Positions 54,521 to 64,000 of a DNA stretch of 64,000 bases are shown one piece after another. Each line of letters starts with the position of its first letter. The stretch's first letter is position 1. Source of the DNA: Shinisaurus crocodilurus. Lineage: Eukaryota > Chordata > Lepidosauria > Squamata > Shinisauridae. The position numbers and the translations under genes are program-made. The stretch covers positions 33,182,197 through 33,246,196 of the forward strand of contig CM037877.1 in assembly GCA_021292165.1 (NCBI GenBank), given 5' to 3'. Under the pieces are notes generated by a model that saw nothing but the letters and a program-made list of their open reading frames with translations, was not told where the DNA came from and made no database searches.

Positions 54521-54975
54521 CAAGGGTCCCCAACCTTTTTGGACCTGTGGGTACATTTGGGAATTTGAGAAACTGCAGTGGGAAATTAACAAATGGTCAG
54601 TGTAAATGAAATCTCTGTTCCTTTTTGACAGCTAAAAGACTGATATTACAACATTGGAAGGATAAACATTCACCTCCTATAATGCAATGGGCTGAGGACC
54701 TTACAATGCTTTCAATATTTAAACGGGTGGCATATAGATGCCACCTTCAAATGGATACTTACTTGGATATTTGGTCTGCTTTTGTCGAAGCCTATGTATA
54801 ATTGCTAAAAGGTTGCATGCATTTCATACAAATCCAAGTACCGGTACATGTATTAAAAAATTGGAAAAAAATTAAAAATAATAATAAAAGAATTGAGTGC
54901 CTGTGAATGCCACGTTGGTGACCCCTTTGCCAGCACCATAGGAGTTGCCTGCGGGCACCGCATTGGGCACCCCGG
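54521..54975. mobile_element. hAT element, CAGGGGTCCCCAAC family, perfect TSD
   Basis: Left end CAAGGGTCCCCAACCTTTTT, right end GGGCACCCCGG (diverged). Flanks CACTAGGG at 54513-54520 and 54976-54983 are identical. Its middle is replaced by an L1 3' fragment. Confidence 0.92.
54622..54801 (+). pseudogene. L1 ORF2 C-terminal fragment
   Basis: Sixty codons including TAA encode the end of an L1-type ORF2: AKRLILQHWKDKHSPPIMQW, LSIFKRVAYRCHLQMDTYLD, IWSAFVEAYV. A short 3' UTR and A-rich tail follow to about 54890. It is 5' truncated and lies inside the hAT element. Confidence 0.75.
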
Positions 54976-55732
54976 CACTAGGGGATTTGGGATGATTTGT
55001 CCGTATCCACAATGACACCAAGCTCTATTTCTTTCCTATATGTGAGTCAGGTGTAGCTGTACCCAACCTGAACCAATGCCTGGGTGCAGGGGGGGGGCTG
55101 AATGAGGGCCAACCAAAATAAATCGAATCCTGGTAAGATGGAAGCTGTGTGGGTGGGCAGTTCCTGCCTGGGTCTGGGAGTTGGGTAATTTACCTGTCCC
55201 AGTTGGAGTTGCAATCCCACTACTGGGACAGGTACGTAGTCTGAAGGTGCTCTTGGATTCATATCTGTCACTGGCGGTCTAAGGGGCCTTGGTGGCAAAG
55301 AACCAGCTTCAGCTCGTATGACAGCTATGACTGTTCCTGTACAGGGATAACCTGGCCACAGTAATTCATGCATCGGTAACCTCAAGATTGGGCTATTGTA
55401 ATATTGTAAGCTGCAGCTAGGTTAGGTTACTACTGTGCACATATGACTCTTGTGCTGAAAGCTCTGCACTTGCTGCCAGTTAGGTGTTTTTGTTGGTTTA
55501 TAAGACTCTAAACAGCTCAGGATTCGTTTATCTACAAGACTGCCTTCTTCTGTACCGGTTGCCCTGGTATTTATGCTCTGAGGGGGCATCCTTACTTACC
55601 GTATGATAGCTTGCTGATGTTTATGTGGCTGTGATGTGGAGGAGGACCTTCTCCATTGTATTACCCACCATGTGGAATGATCTTCCCATTGAGATTTCGT
55701 TTCATTTTCCCCCCATTTCATTTACAGTATTT

Positions 55733-57345
55733 CATAGAATCATAGAAAAGTAGAGTTGGAAGGGGCCTACAAGGCCATCGAGTCCAACCCCCTACTCAAT
55801 GCAGGAATCCAGGTCAAAGCATCCCTGACATATGACTGTCAAGCTGCACCTTGAATGCCTCCAGAGTGGGAGAGCCCACAACCGCCCTAGGTAGTTGCTT
55901 CCATTGTCTTATTGCTCTGACAGTCAGGAAATTTTTCCTGATGTTTAGGTGGAATCGCCCATTATTCCATGTCCTGCAAACTGGGATGATCGAGAAGAGA
56001 TCCTGGCCCTCCTCTTTGTGACAACCCTTCAAGTACCCTTCATATCTCCCCTCAGTCTCCTCTTCTGAAGGCTAAACATGCCCAGTTCTTTCAGTCTCTC
56101 CTCATAGGGCCTTGTTTCCATTCCCTTTATCATCCTTGTTGCCCTCCTCTGAACCCTCTCCAGTTTGTCTACGTCCTTCTTAAAGTGTGGTGCCCAGAAC
56201 TGGACGCAGTACTCAAGATGAGGCCTAACCAGTGCTGAGTAAAGGGGAATTATCACTTCACGCGATTTGGAAGCTATACTTCTATTAATGCAGCCCAAAA
56301 TAGCATTTGCCTTCTTTGCAGCCACATCGCATTGCTGGCTCATATTCAGTTTGTGATCTACCACAATTCCAAGATCCTTCTCACTTGTAGTATTGTTGAG
56401 CCAAGTGACCCCCATTCTCTAACTCTGCATTTGGTTTCCTCTCCCTAAGTGCAGCACTTGGCATTTATCCCTATTAAATTTCATTCTGTTGTTTTCGGCC
56501 CAGTGCTCCAGCCTATCAAGATCACTTTGAATTTTGTTTCTGTCTTCCAGAGTATTAGCTGTTCCACCCAACTTTGTGTCATCTGCAAATTTGATAAGCA
56601 TTCCCTGCACCTCCTCATCCAAGTCATTAATAAAAATGTTGAAGAGCACTGGGCCCAGGACCTAGCCCTGTGGTACCTCGCTCGTTACCTCTCCCCAGTT
56701 TGAGAAGGAACCATTGGTAAGCACTCTTTGAGTCCGATTCTGTAGCCAATTGTGGATCCACGTGATAGTTGTTCCATCTAGCCCACTTTTAGCTAGCTTG
56801 CTAATCAGGATATCATGAGGCACTTTGTCGAAAGCTTTGCTGAAGTCCAGATATATTATGTCCACAGCATTCCCACAGTCCACAAGGGAGGTTACCCGAT
56901 CAAAAAATGAGATAAGATTAGTCTGGCAGGTTTTGTTCTTGACAAATCCATGCTGGCTTCCAGTAATCACTGCATTGTTTTCAAGGTGCTTGCAGACTGA
57001 CTTCTTTATAATCTGCTCCAAAATTTTCCCAGGGATTGATGTCAGACTGACTGGCCTATAGTTTCCAGGTTCCTCCTTCTTGCCCTTTTTGAAGATGGGA
57101 ACAACATTTGCCCTCCTCCAGTCATCTGGCACTTCACCTGTCCTTCATGATTTCTCAAAGATAATAGACAGTGGTTCTGAGAGTTCTTCTGCCAGTTCCT
57201 TTATTACTCTAGGATGCAGCTCATCAGGCCCTGGAGATTTAAACTCGTTCAGAGTAATCAGGTGCTCCTTGACCATTTGCCTATCAATCTCAAGCTGCAA
57301 TCATGCCCCTTCAGTCTGCACTTCAAGTTTACCACTCCACATCTA
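55733..57345 (-). mobile_element. CR1 LINE, 1.6 kb, 5'-truncated
   Basis: The 3' end GGGTTGGACTCGATGGCCTT through TTCTATGATTCTATGAAA lies at 55733-55800. The same terminal sequence caps the 5S-derived SINEs. The copy starts near 57345 and keeps most of the RT domain. Confidence 0.93.
55814..57132 (-). pseudogene. CR1 reverse transcriptase, near-continuous
   Basis: Four frame segments in order cover the RT: 57132-56662 (PDDWRRANVVPIFKKGKKEE, LTSIPGKILEQ, YLDFSKAFDKVPH), 56649-56419 with catalytic FADD at 56578-56589, 56415-56029 ([32 protein letters not shown]), and 56032-55814 (RFHLNIRKNFLTVRAIRQWK). Only two stops and one shift separate them. The endonuclease domain is missing, so it cannot move by itself. 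Confidence 0.93.
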
Positions 57346-57545
57346 AGTAGATTCAGGAGAGGTGAGCAATAAAAAGATGAAAACAGATAAAAGAAACAAA
57401 AATAATACATTGAAAACAAGGTAACATTAAAATGGCGGTTGGACAGCAGAGAAGGCTTCCCAGAACAAGGAGGTCTTCAGCAGGTGCCAAAAGCAACACA
57501 ATGTCGGAGCTTGCCTGACTTCCAGAGGCAGGGAGTTCCACAAAA
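57335..57545 (-). mobile_element. L2 fragment, subfamily of 10160-10744
   Basis: CCACATCTAAGTAGATTCAG, GGTTGGACAGCAGAGAAGGC and CAGAGGCAGGGAGTTCCAC are complements of that copy's 3' half. Confidence 0.8.
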
Positions 57546-57669
57546 AACCAGGTAGGCCCCTAGTGTGGAGTGTCTCTGCCAACAATGGAAGGCATGCTTG
57601 TTTGCCTGGGTGTTTTCCTGACAGTTACCATTGCCAGCTATCCCTGGTGATTCTAATGAAATATATTCT

Positions 57670-57795
57670 ACTGTTTTATCATTGTTTTATTTATTGGTTT
57701 TATTTTATTTTGTTGAATTTATTTTTGTGAACCGCTTTGGGAATTAAAAAAAAAAAGCGGCATATTTCCCCCACTAAACTAAATAAATAAAATAT
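57670..57795 (+). mobile_element. LINE 3' terminus
   Basis: GTGAACCGCTTTGGGAATTA with an internal A-run, AAGCGGCATATTTC and an (AAAT) tail, an L2-like end. Confidence 0.6.
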
Positions 57796-59014
57796 TTATG
57801 TGTAAGTTCACATGAGGGTATTGTAGCCGGTCTAACACACTATTGCTGCTGAGGAACTACAAGCCCTCAGAGCACTACCCATAATGGTAGCAGAACAGGT
57901 AGAAAACAGCAGCATAAGTTACTCTTTAGCTACTGGTTTGGTATTTTTCTGTCTACCTTGGATGACCAATCAACTAGAGAGCTCCAGATTGTATTCTGCT
58001 ATGTTTTAATGACCAATCAGTACCAATTTTACAGCTATAACAAATCTGCAGAAATGTAATGATTGAGCCTTTTAAGGAATTGTTGCATGCACCTTTTGAG
58101 AACAATGTGTTACTAATCATGGAGACCCATTTCGTTCAAGGTGTTATTGCGGTAATCTCATCCAGTTACTTGAATGTATCAGATTACAACCAGTCTGCCA
58201 TTTCCCCCATAGCTCTTGGAAAGATCACTTCTCAATGAGATCATCTCACCTTACCTTACCTTCAATTTTTCTTCCCTTCTTTTTCTCTCTCTTCTTTCTT
58301 TATGCTTACCTTATGATTCCCTCCCCTTCCTCAGTCCTTGTTCCTTTTCACCTCTTCCCTTTGTACATGAAAGAAATTGTGTCTGTCCTTCAGCTGCAAA
58401 ATTCATTCTAAGAGAGACAAGACTACAGCTCAAGCATGCAGCAGCCCTCACCTTGGCCTCTGTGGTTGCACAGGAAGGCTTTCCTTCACTATAAGGGCAT
58501 TTTCTCATCTACTGTTTGAGGAGCTATGCAAATGTTGCAGCTCTGCCAGCAGCCAGATCAATCACAGATTAATCATGGATAAGCCACTTTGACCTCCAGC
58601 AGAATTTATCAGAATACGTAATCACACAATACAGCCATTACTAATAAGATTCTAAATCAAGTTTCAGTCACTCATGAGCATTTGTACAGTGTTTCAGAGC
58701 GAGTAATTCCTTTCGTAGTCAGCAATGAAAAGTCCGGAAGAGTGAAACTCAGAGGGCCTATAATGAGGAAGTCCTGAAGAGGGAAGCACGATTCAGCCAC
58801 ATTTCCCTCTTTCTGCACAACAGAGTAATGTGCGAGGGGAGTTGAGCATTCCCTCCCTCCCTTCCCTGGTACATGAATGGTCCATGCATCAGATGTCGAT
58901 CCATCTCCCTGTCTAGGTCATATATTACTTTCCCCGTTACAAGTTACCCCAGAAGACTACGGAAAGTTAATGATGACTGCAGAAATAATAAATAATGCAA
59001 GCACACTGTATTCA
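57796..59014. other. Unique-looking DNA with enhancer-like motifs
   Basis: No repeats except a pyrimidine-rich tract at 58225-58345. 58520-58680 holds an octamer ATGCAAAT, several TAAT cores and GATTAATC within about 150 bp. This could be a conserved developmental element; that is inference only. Confidence 0.3.
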
Positions 59015-59296
59015 CAGTAATGCCTTGGATTGCAAGTAACTTGGTCTGAGAGCGTTTTGCAAGTCAGGCAAAAAAATTTAATAAATTTTGACTTGATAAA
59101 CAAGCGACATCTTGCAATACAAGTACTGTAGTACGGTCAAGAAAAATGAAGACTTTACCCTATCATTCTTTATTGCAGCTTAAATTAAAAATATGTGTAC
59201 AAATTTCTTACGGGGAATTTCACTTTGATATAAGAGTGTTTTGGATTACAAGCACGGTTCCGGAACGAATTATGCTTGCAATCCAAGGTATTATGG
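59015..59296. mobile_element. Tc1/mariner-type MITE, third copy
   Basis: CAGTAATGCCTTGGATTGCA and CAATCCAAGGTATTATGG. TA follows at 59297-59298; the left TA has become CA. It carries an extra 30-odd bases after GTAGTACGG compared with the 250-bp copies. Confidence 0.87.
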
Positions 59297-59298
59297 TA

Positions 59299-59485
59299 TT
59301 ACATTTATATCCCAAATGCCTCCAAAGAGCTTCAGGTGGCATACATGGTTCTCGCCACCCCATTTTATCCTCACCACAACCCCGTGAGGTATCTACGTCT
59401 TAGGCTAAGAGATAGTGACTGCCTCAAGGCCACCCAGTGAGCTTTATGGCTGAGTGGGGAGTGGAATCAGACTCTCTCTAGCTCT
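59299..59485 (-). mobile_element. CORE-type tRNA SINE, diverged
   Basis: CCATTTTATCCTCACCACAA, CCCCGTGAGGTATC and GGCCACCCAGTGAGCTTTAT mark the SINE body; the tRNA head is truncated. Confidence 0.7.
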
Positions 59486-59868
59486 AGGGCTTCTCTACAC
59501 GAGGCATTCATTGTGCGCTTGCGATCCCTCACTCATGGAAGTTTGCGGGTCCTTTACATGAGGTCATCATCCTCCAGGGCCTCTCCCGCTTTTTGTAGTC
59601 ATTTTCACGGCTTTTTTCTAGAGCGAGGATAATGAGGTACTAAAATTTGAAGGCATGACAAACTGGAATAAAGGCTCGTGTAGTTCAGCAATTGCAGTAT
59701 ACTGCAGCGCCACCTTGTGGTTGTATAGTGCAACATAGGAAGGTGGAGAAAGCAAAACCCCGGGAAAAAACCCACATGTAAATGGCACTCTCTTCCCCCC
59801 CCCAAAGAAAATGGAAGTAGAAGCCTCCGTGAAGCACCAGGTTAAATGCCTCATGTAGCGAAGCCCCT
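59486..59868. mobile_element. TAGGGCTT-type hAT-like MITE, both ends present
   Basis: TAGGGCTTCTCTACACGAGG and CCTCATGTAGCGAAGCCCCTA are inverted over about 22 bp. Internal CAGCGCCACCTTGTGGTTGT matches the interrupted copy at 13228-13705. The flanking octamers do not match. Confidence 0.75.
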
Positions 59869-62429
59869 AGTCTCACACTCCAACAACTGCATCACACTAG
59901 CTCTCATACTTTATGTATAAACCAACCATATGTAGGGCTGACTTAGGACATCTTGTGGTCCAGGTAGCTGCATTTATGATCTGAGAGGTGCGCCCTAGGA
60001 TTGCTTGCAGTGTCTTTGAGGATGTTGGCACACAATTCTTTAATCCTTCTCTGGTGCCCCTGAAAAGATTCCTGGCCCAAGGGGCCACTTGGGTTGCTTG
60101 TACAGTTAGACCAGCTCCAGCCACATGGGATGATGTACACAGAAAGAAAAGCCTTGATGTGAAAGGCTGATGAATAATGGAGTTATTCATCTTCTCCCCA
60201 TTTTCTCAGTCTGGTTGCCCCCAGGCAGATGAAGCCTCGTGGGATATTTATGTTGAATCCATTTACATTTTGCATTCTGGGCAAGGGCTTATGATACACT
60301 GCCCTAACTGCTCGCACAAACACCTATGGATTTATTCAGCTCATGTTCTGATGTGCTGTCATTCTGACATGTTTTAGCCTTCCAGTCAGCAGAGAGTGTC
60401 GGCCCGTCAAGTCAGTGGAACAGAATATCTGAATGCTGAAGTTTTCTTACGTCTAAAATAATTCAAGAGCTAGTATTGCAGTTTCTTGCATGCACTTCAG
60501 AATCCAGCCAATTATGGCTCTACTCTGTAGCGCATTTTACATGTTGTTATTTTTTCTCCTAAAGGAGATTGGATATTTGGGTATTTCCACCCTCCCCCTG
60601 CCTTTGGCAAAATGTGATTTGCTGGAGCTTGCAGCCGTGAACTCTGATAGTGACCTATATAATAAAGAGTCCATTGTACTTAGAGCTGAGTCAGGTTATC
60701 ATCAACAGTATGTCTCAACTGATACGTAGTCCTTGATGAAGATGGAATGGTCTGCTTTCTACTGTTATTAGTGCCACTAGTAATGTGGATGATAGGGCTA
60801 CATCTCTCCACAGCATTTACAAGGGAAACAGAGTGCTATGCCCTTCACTTCTGACTGTGAGGACAATCAGAATTGAAATGGGTTTTAGAATGGAGCCACA
60901 AAAAGGGTTGGATGTCGGTGATAAGAAATTAATTTGTGTTGATCTTGTCTAGACAGTTGAAAAATGAATACATGTTTATCCACCTTGATTAAAGCAACTC
61001 CCTGCTTTTCTTTTTCAAACTAAAGCATTGTGGAATGCTGGTGCCTGGAAATGCTTTTGTAGCTAGCTAGCAGTAATACAGAGGTTTGAAGTGTTGAATT
61101 GGGAGCAAGTACTGCAAAAGCCAATTGTTGTGATCTGAATCTTTAATCAGAGATGTCAAAAGTATAACAGATTAAATAATGTATAACATGCCAGAACGGG
61201 GTTGTCAGTGACAAGCAATATTGTGAGACAAAATTTTCATATGGAGTAAGAGTTACCGTTTAATATTCTTATTAATTATCAAGGAAAGGATAGGCAGCAA
61301 CTTAATATAATACACCAGTAACAGAAAGGAATTGTTTTAGGGCATCTACAAAGCTGCAGAATAGACATCAATAATGATATTGCAGGGGCATTAAAGAAAC
61401 AGAAAACTCTTTCATAAAGTACCAAAGGTAGTTAATAACGGAGGACACTTCCAGATGCATCCTGACCCTTGTGCTGATGGCGACAGAGTTATGTTTTCTT
61501 CCATTATGACAGGCTACTGCAATATATCAGTTATGATGGCCTTCAGCATGGTGTATAAATGGAGTTGCCCCCAGTCCTGTCCTATGTCAAGAGCTGCCAG
61601 GGCAAGAGCCAGGGACCCTTGGCTTTGCATGCAGCTGCACTGTAGCTACCAGAACGTCCTGGGCAATGAAGAATGCTTTGGACTGGCACCCATCCACTCA
61701 AGTCGTCACTGGGCCCTTCTAGACAGGAAAGGCCATAGAAGGACTAACACTTTGCCTAGGCAACAATGGTCTTCCTGGCAGTGGTATCCCTCAGCTTTGA
61801 CCCCGACAGAACATCTGGTTCCTGGCTCTCCTTTGACAGCTGCCTACGATTCAGTCCTGAAACCCAGTCTCATTCCGCACCATGCAACCTCCCTGTCCAT
61901 TTCCTTGCTACAAAGAAACTTTGTGAACCTTGGCTATATTCCCATCAAGTGCTGGTGATTGACTGCCACCTCCTGAACTGTGGCCATGTGGCATGTAGTG
62001 TCATGTACCAGTTTGTGACCCAGATCCAGCTACTGTCATGAGCAAGTGCATAATAACTGGTGGCCCTGGTTGCAGATGTAGATATCCAGTAGTATTAAAA
62101 TACATATCCAATAAGCTTGGATGAGCATTGTAGTGCCAGTGGGGTATGCGCCAGATGGCACCTCCACTGCTAACATGTGCAGAAGGCTGGTTATGTATAC
62201 AGATTTCTTGTTGGATTGGGGTACATATGTCTCCCCTATGCAACAGTTCATAGGCAGCTCATAAGGATGCTTGACCCAGAAGCAAGCACCAATGAAAGTG
62301 CATTTTAAGAGAGAGAATTTGCATGCAAAACTATGCACTTTTGCATTTCCTCTGTTTCCTATTTCTAGGGTAAATGGAGGATAGATATTTCAATGAATAA
62401 CAGAGGACATATTTACCTATTGCTTTCTT
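59869..62429. other. Largely unassigned, mostly unique
   Basis: 2.5 kb with no recognised repeat. The longest open frame, 61455-61958 plus (167 codons), overlaps another at 61766-62041; neither shows a domain, signal peptide or membrane segment I can name. 60170-60720 looks like unique, possibly constrained, non-coding DNA. Confidence 0.35.
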
Positions 62430-62700
62430 TTTAAATCAATTTACACATTTTAAGGATTTTTAAAGTATTTGGTACTCTGGGGAGCTTTTTGAAAATGAAA
62501 CAAAGGCACAACTTGATTAGAGTCCTTCTATAGCTACAGTAGGGGATAATTTCCAGGCCCGGATTGATTTTTAATTTTAAAGTGTTAAAGTGATTGACTA
62601 TAGATGTAATACAGTGGATTAAACCATCTGGCTTGGAACTAAACAAAACAAACTCATCAGCATAGGTTGGTAATTTGCATCCTTGCTTGTGCAATGTCAC
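62430..62700 (-). pseudogene. L1-like reverse transcriptase scrap
   Basis: The minus frame encodes LHKQGCKLPTYADEFVLFSS followed by KPDGL and LKLKINP. This fits the L1 RT region around catalytic motif C, with YADD changed to YADE at 62653-62664. The remainder is decayed. Confidence 0.6.
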
Positions 62701-63481
62701 CCTCTGACAACCATCAACGGTTTGCCCAACACTTTAGCCTGGCACTGGCACTAATAGAGTGGTTATATTACAATATTGCTATGTTGCATGGTGAAAGAAT
62801 GGCTTCTTTCAACTTTTACCTTGCACTAGTGTGTAAAATACACAGGAACAAGATAATGGAAGATATACATAAAAGTAATATTCCAGAAAAGCAGACTGCA
62901 CTCCTTGCTGGAAGAATATCTGGCATTTCTACATCAGTCCATTTTTTGAAGTGTTTCAATTTGGTAGCCCTGTTGAATAGTCACTGAATACTTGCTGGCC
63001 TCTCAGGTTAGATGTTTTGGTTTCCCACATTCAAGAGTTTTTATGTTCTCAGTCCATTTAAAATGATGAAAGACACGAAGGCAGAAAGTGGGAAACTACT
63101 TTTCCTTTAGCTTACAATGGCCAAATGACTGCATGGTAAATGGTAGGTGGAGTTTGCATAGAATTTTAGACATGTCTATACATTTTTGGCAGGGATACTA
63201 CTGACTTAAAAAAAAAAACACCTATCTTGGATCATCTCTTGCATCCACTGAAACTTGATGACTTGATCAGTGGTAAAATAGAAGACAGGTAGGTGACAGG
63301 TGACCAGCCATACAGCAGCAAGTGCCCACTTTTTTCAGCCTTTCTCTGAAATTCCATGGATATAATGTGCTAGAGCAGGAGTGTAGAACATCTGGCCGCT
63401 GGGCTTCCCATTCTGATCAACAGAGCCTGCTGGAGTTCTTCCAGGGGGTGAGGCTTGACACTAGAGAAATCCCCCCGGAGA
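62701..63481. other. Unassigned
   Basis: No gene recognised. An A-run lies at 63210-63219. Confidence 0.4.
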
Positions 63482-63532
63482 GCATCCCCACTGTTATCTC
63501 CAATCTCAGATTGGAGATAACAGTGGGGATGC
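63482..63532. repeat. Perfect 51-bp palindrome
   Basis: Arms GCATCCCCACTGTTATCTCC-AATCT (63482-63506) and the exact reverse complement (63508-63532) are separated by one base, C. Confidence 0.95.
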
Positions 63533-63696
63533 AGGTAGTGGAGACTTGGCCTGTGCTGAGAAGAGAGCCCACTCTTCCTGGCACAGGCTGAATAGCTTCA
63601 TGCGGTGCACAATGTCCAAGGGGGCACCAGGAGTCACTCAAAGCCACGGACTCAGCCAGTGCCAGCAGCTGCTCCTTCCACTGCTGGCTGAGTCTT

Positions 63697-64000
63697 TTTG
63701 GGTGCATTCACACATCACTCTAACCCACCCTGGCAATAAGGCACGGTGGGTTGGTTGTTGTGCGAAAAACCCACGGTGAGCCCGACAGACGATTGGGCTT
63801 GTTGGCCTCCTCCCTCAGTCCTCCCCCAGGTATCCCAGGGGACACTGCAGGAGGACCCAGTTGTCTCCCCACTCCCTGCCATGACCGTTTTCAGCATTCC
63901 ATGGCTTTTTCCTTTTATCTTTTTTCCCATCGGAGATTGTGAAGTCCAGCTTGACAGCTGGCTTTCGCCATATCCGTTTTGACATCCACCAACAGCCCCT
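63697..64000. mobile_element. Second foldback element, cut by window end
   Basis: Begins near TGGGTGCATTCACACATCAC, then CTAACCCACCCTGGCAATAA, GTCCTCCCCCAGGTATCCCA, CATCGGAGATTGTGAAGTCC and TTGACAGC, in the order of the left arm at 1415-1800. The rest lies beyond the window. Confidence 0.7.

Larger units (their letters stand above)
54055..55720 (+). mobile_element. Old L2 LINE copy, split by hAT
   Basis: Decayed RT is legible as FQSGFRPWFGLESALVALVD near 54175, VPQDMILFPMFRIYMKPSG near 54450, and after the insert GLLYCN-type C-terminal sequence near 55385 with PTMWNDLPIEISF near 55665. Stops are frequent. The hAT element sits at 54521-54975. Confidence 0.8.

Noticed and set aside
63482..63532. 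microRNA precursor
   Set aside because: A one-base spacer and perfect 25-bp stem do not fit a pri-miRNA with a terminal loop and a longer imperfect stem.
1..64000. CRISPR arrays, operons, bacterial-type systems
   Set aside because: Composition, SINEs/LINEs and tandem repeats are vertebrate; no regularly spaced repeat-spacer structure exists.

Overview
This window reads as gene-poor, repeat-rich vertebrate DNA, most likely from a squamate reptile (at least a lepidosaur). Three things point there. L2 and CR1 non-LTR retrotransposons occur side by side, and one 5S rRNA-derived SINE family shares its 3' end with a CR1 in the same window. tRNA-derived CORE-type SINEs are also present. There are many short non-autonomous hAT, Tc1/mariner-like and Helitron elements, including palindromic families with cores such as ACTACAACTCCCA and TATAGGATTGCA. 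Codon-rich stretches are almost all decayed reverse transcriptase. I found no intact host gene, no tRNA or rRNA gene and no CRISPR array. The species cannot be told from the sequence.

Layout. 1.4-5.5 kb: a foldback DNA element, then a 2.5-kb CR1-like LINE interrupted by the 3' end of another LINE between exact 69-bp direct repeats. 5.6-18 kb: SINEs, hairpin elements, a short Helitron, two L2 copies and a nest of four DNA and LINE insertions (12.4-13.7 kb). 18-30 kb: mostly unassigned, AT-rich DNA with scattered SINEs, mariner-type and hAT elements; 17.9-19.2 and 28.3-29.6 kb look unique. 30-37.7 kb: an inverted pair of hAT elements, a Ty3/Gypsy-like LTR and gag remnant broken by L2 pieces, and large hairpin elements. 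40.8-41.8 kb: a 996-bp Helitron with a G-rich internal array. 44.1-47.4 kb: two hAT-like elements carrying non-transposon cargo. 49.4-57.8 kb: hAT, L2, L1 and CR1 copies, several nested. 57.8-63.5 kb: mostly unassigned or unique, with possible conserved non-coding DNA. 63.7 kb to the end: the left part of a second foldback element.

The most notable locus is 44.1-47.4 kb. One hAT-like element (46253-47389) encloses an open, sense-preserved C-terminal fragment of a bile-acid-CoA:amino acid N-acyltransferase / acyl-CoA thioesterase family gene. Its neighbour (44117-45734) carries about 1.4 kb of CpG-rich, promoter- or exon-like DNA between hAT-type termini. Gene-fragment capture by hAT elements is the simplest reading. 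Other strong signals are target-site duplications for at least nine DNA elements, a recurring hAT target close to NTCTAAAT, a paralogous empty site that dates one hairpin insertion, a 204-bp palindrome and a perfect 51-bp palindrome. Nothing here amounts to a new multi-gene system. The novelty is in transposon structure and cargo.
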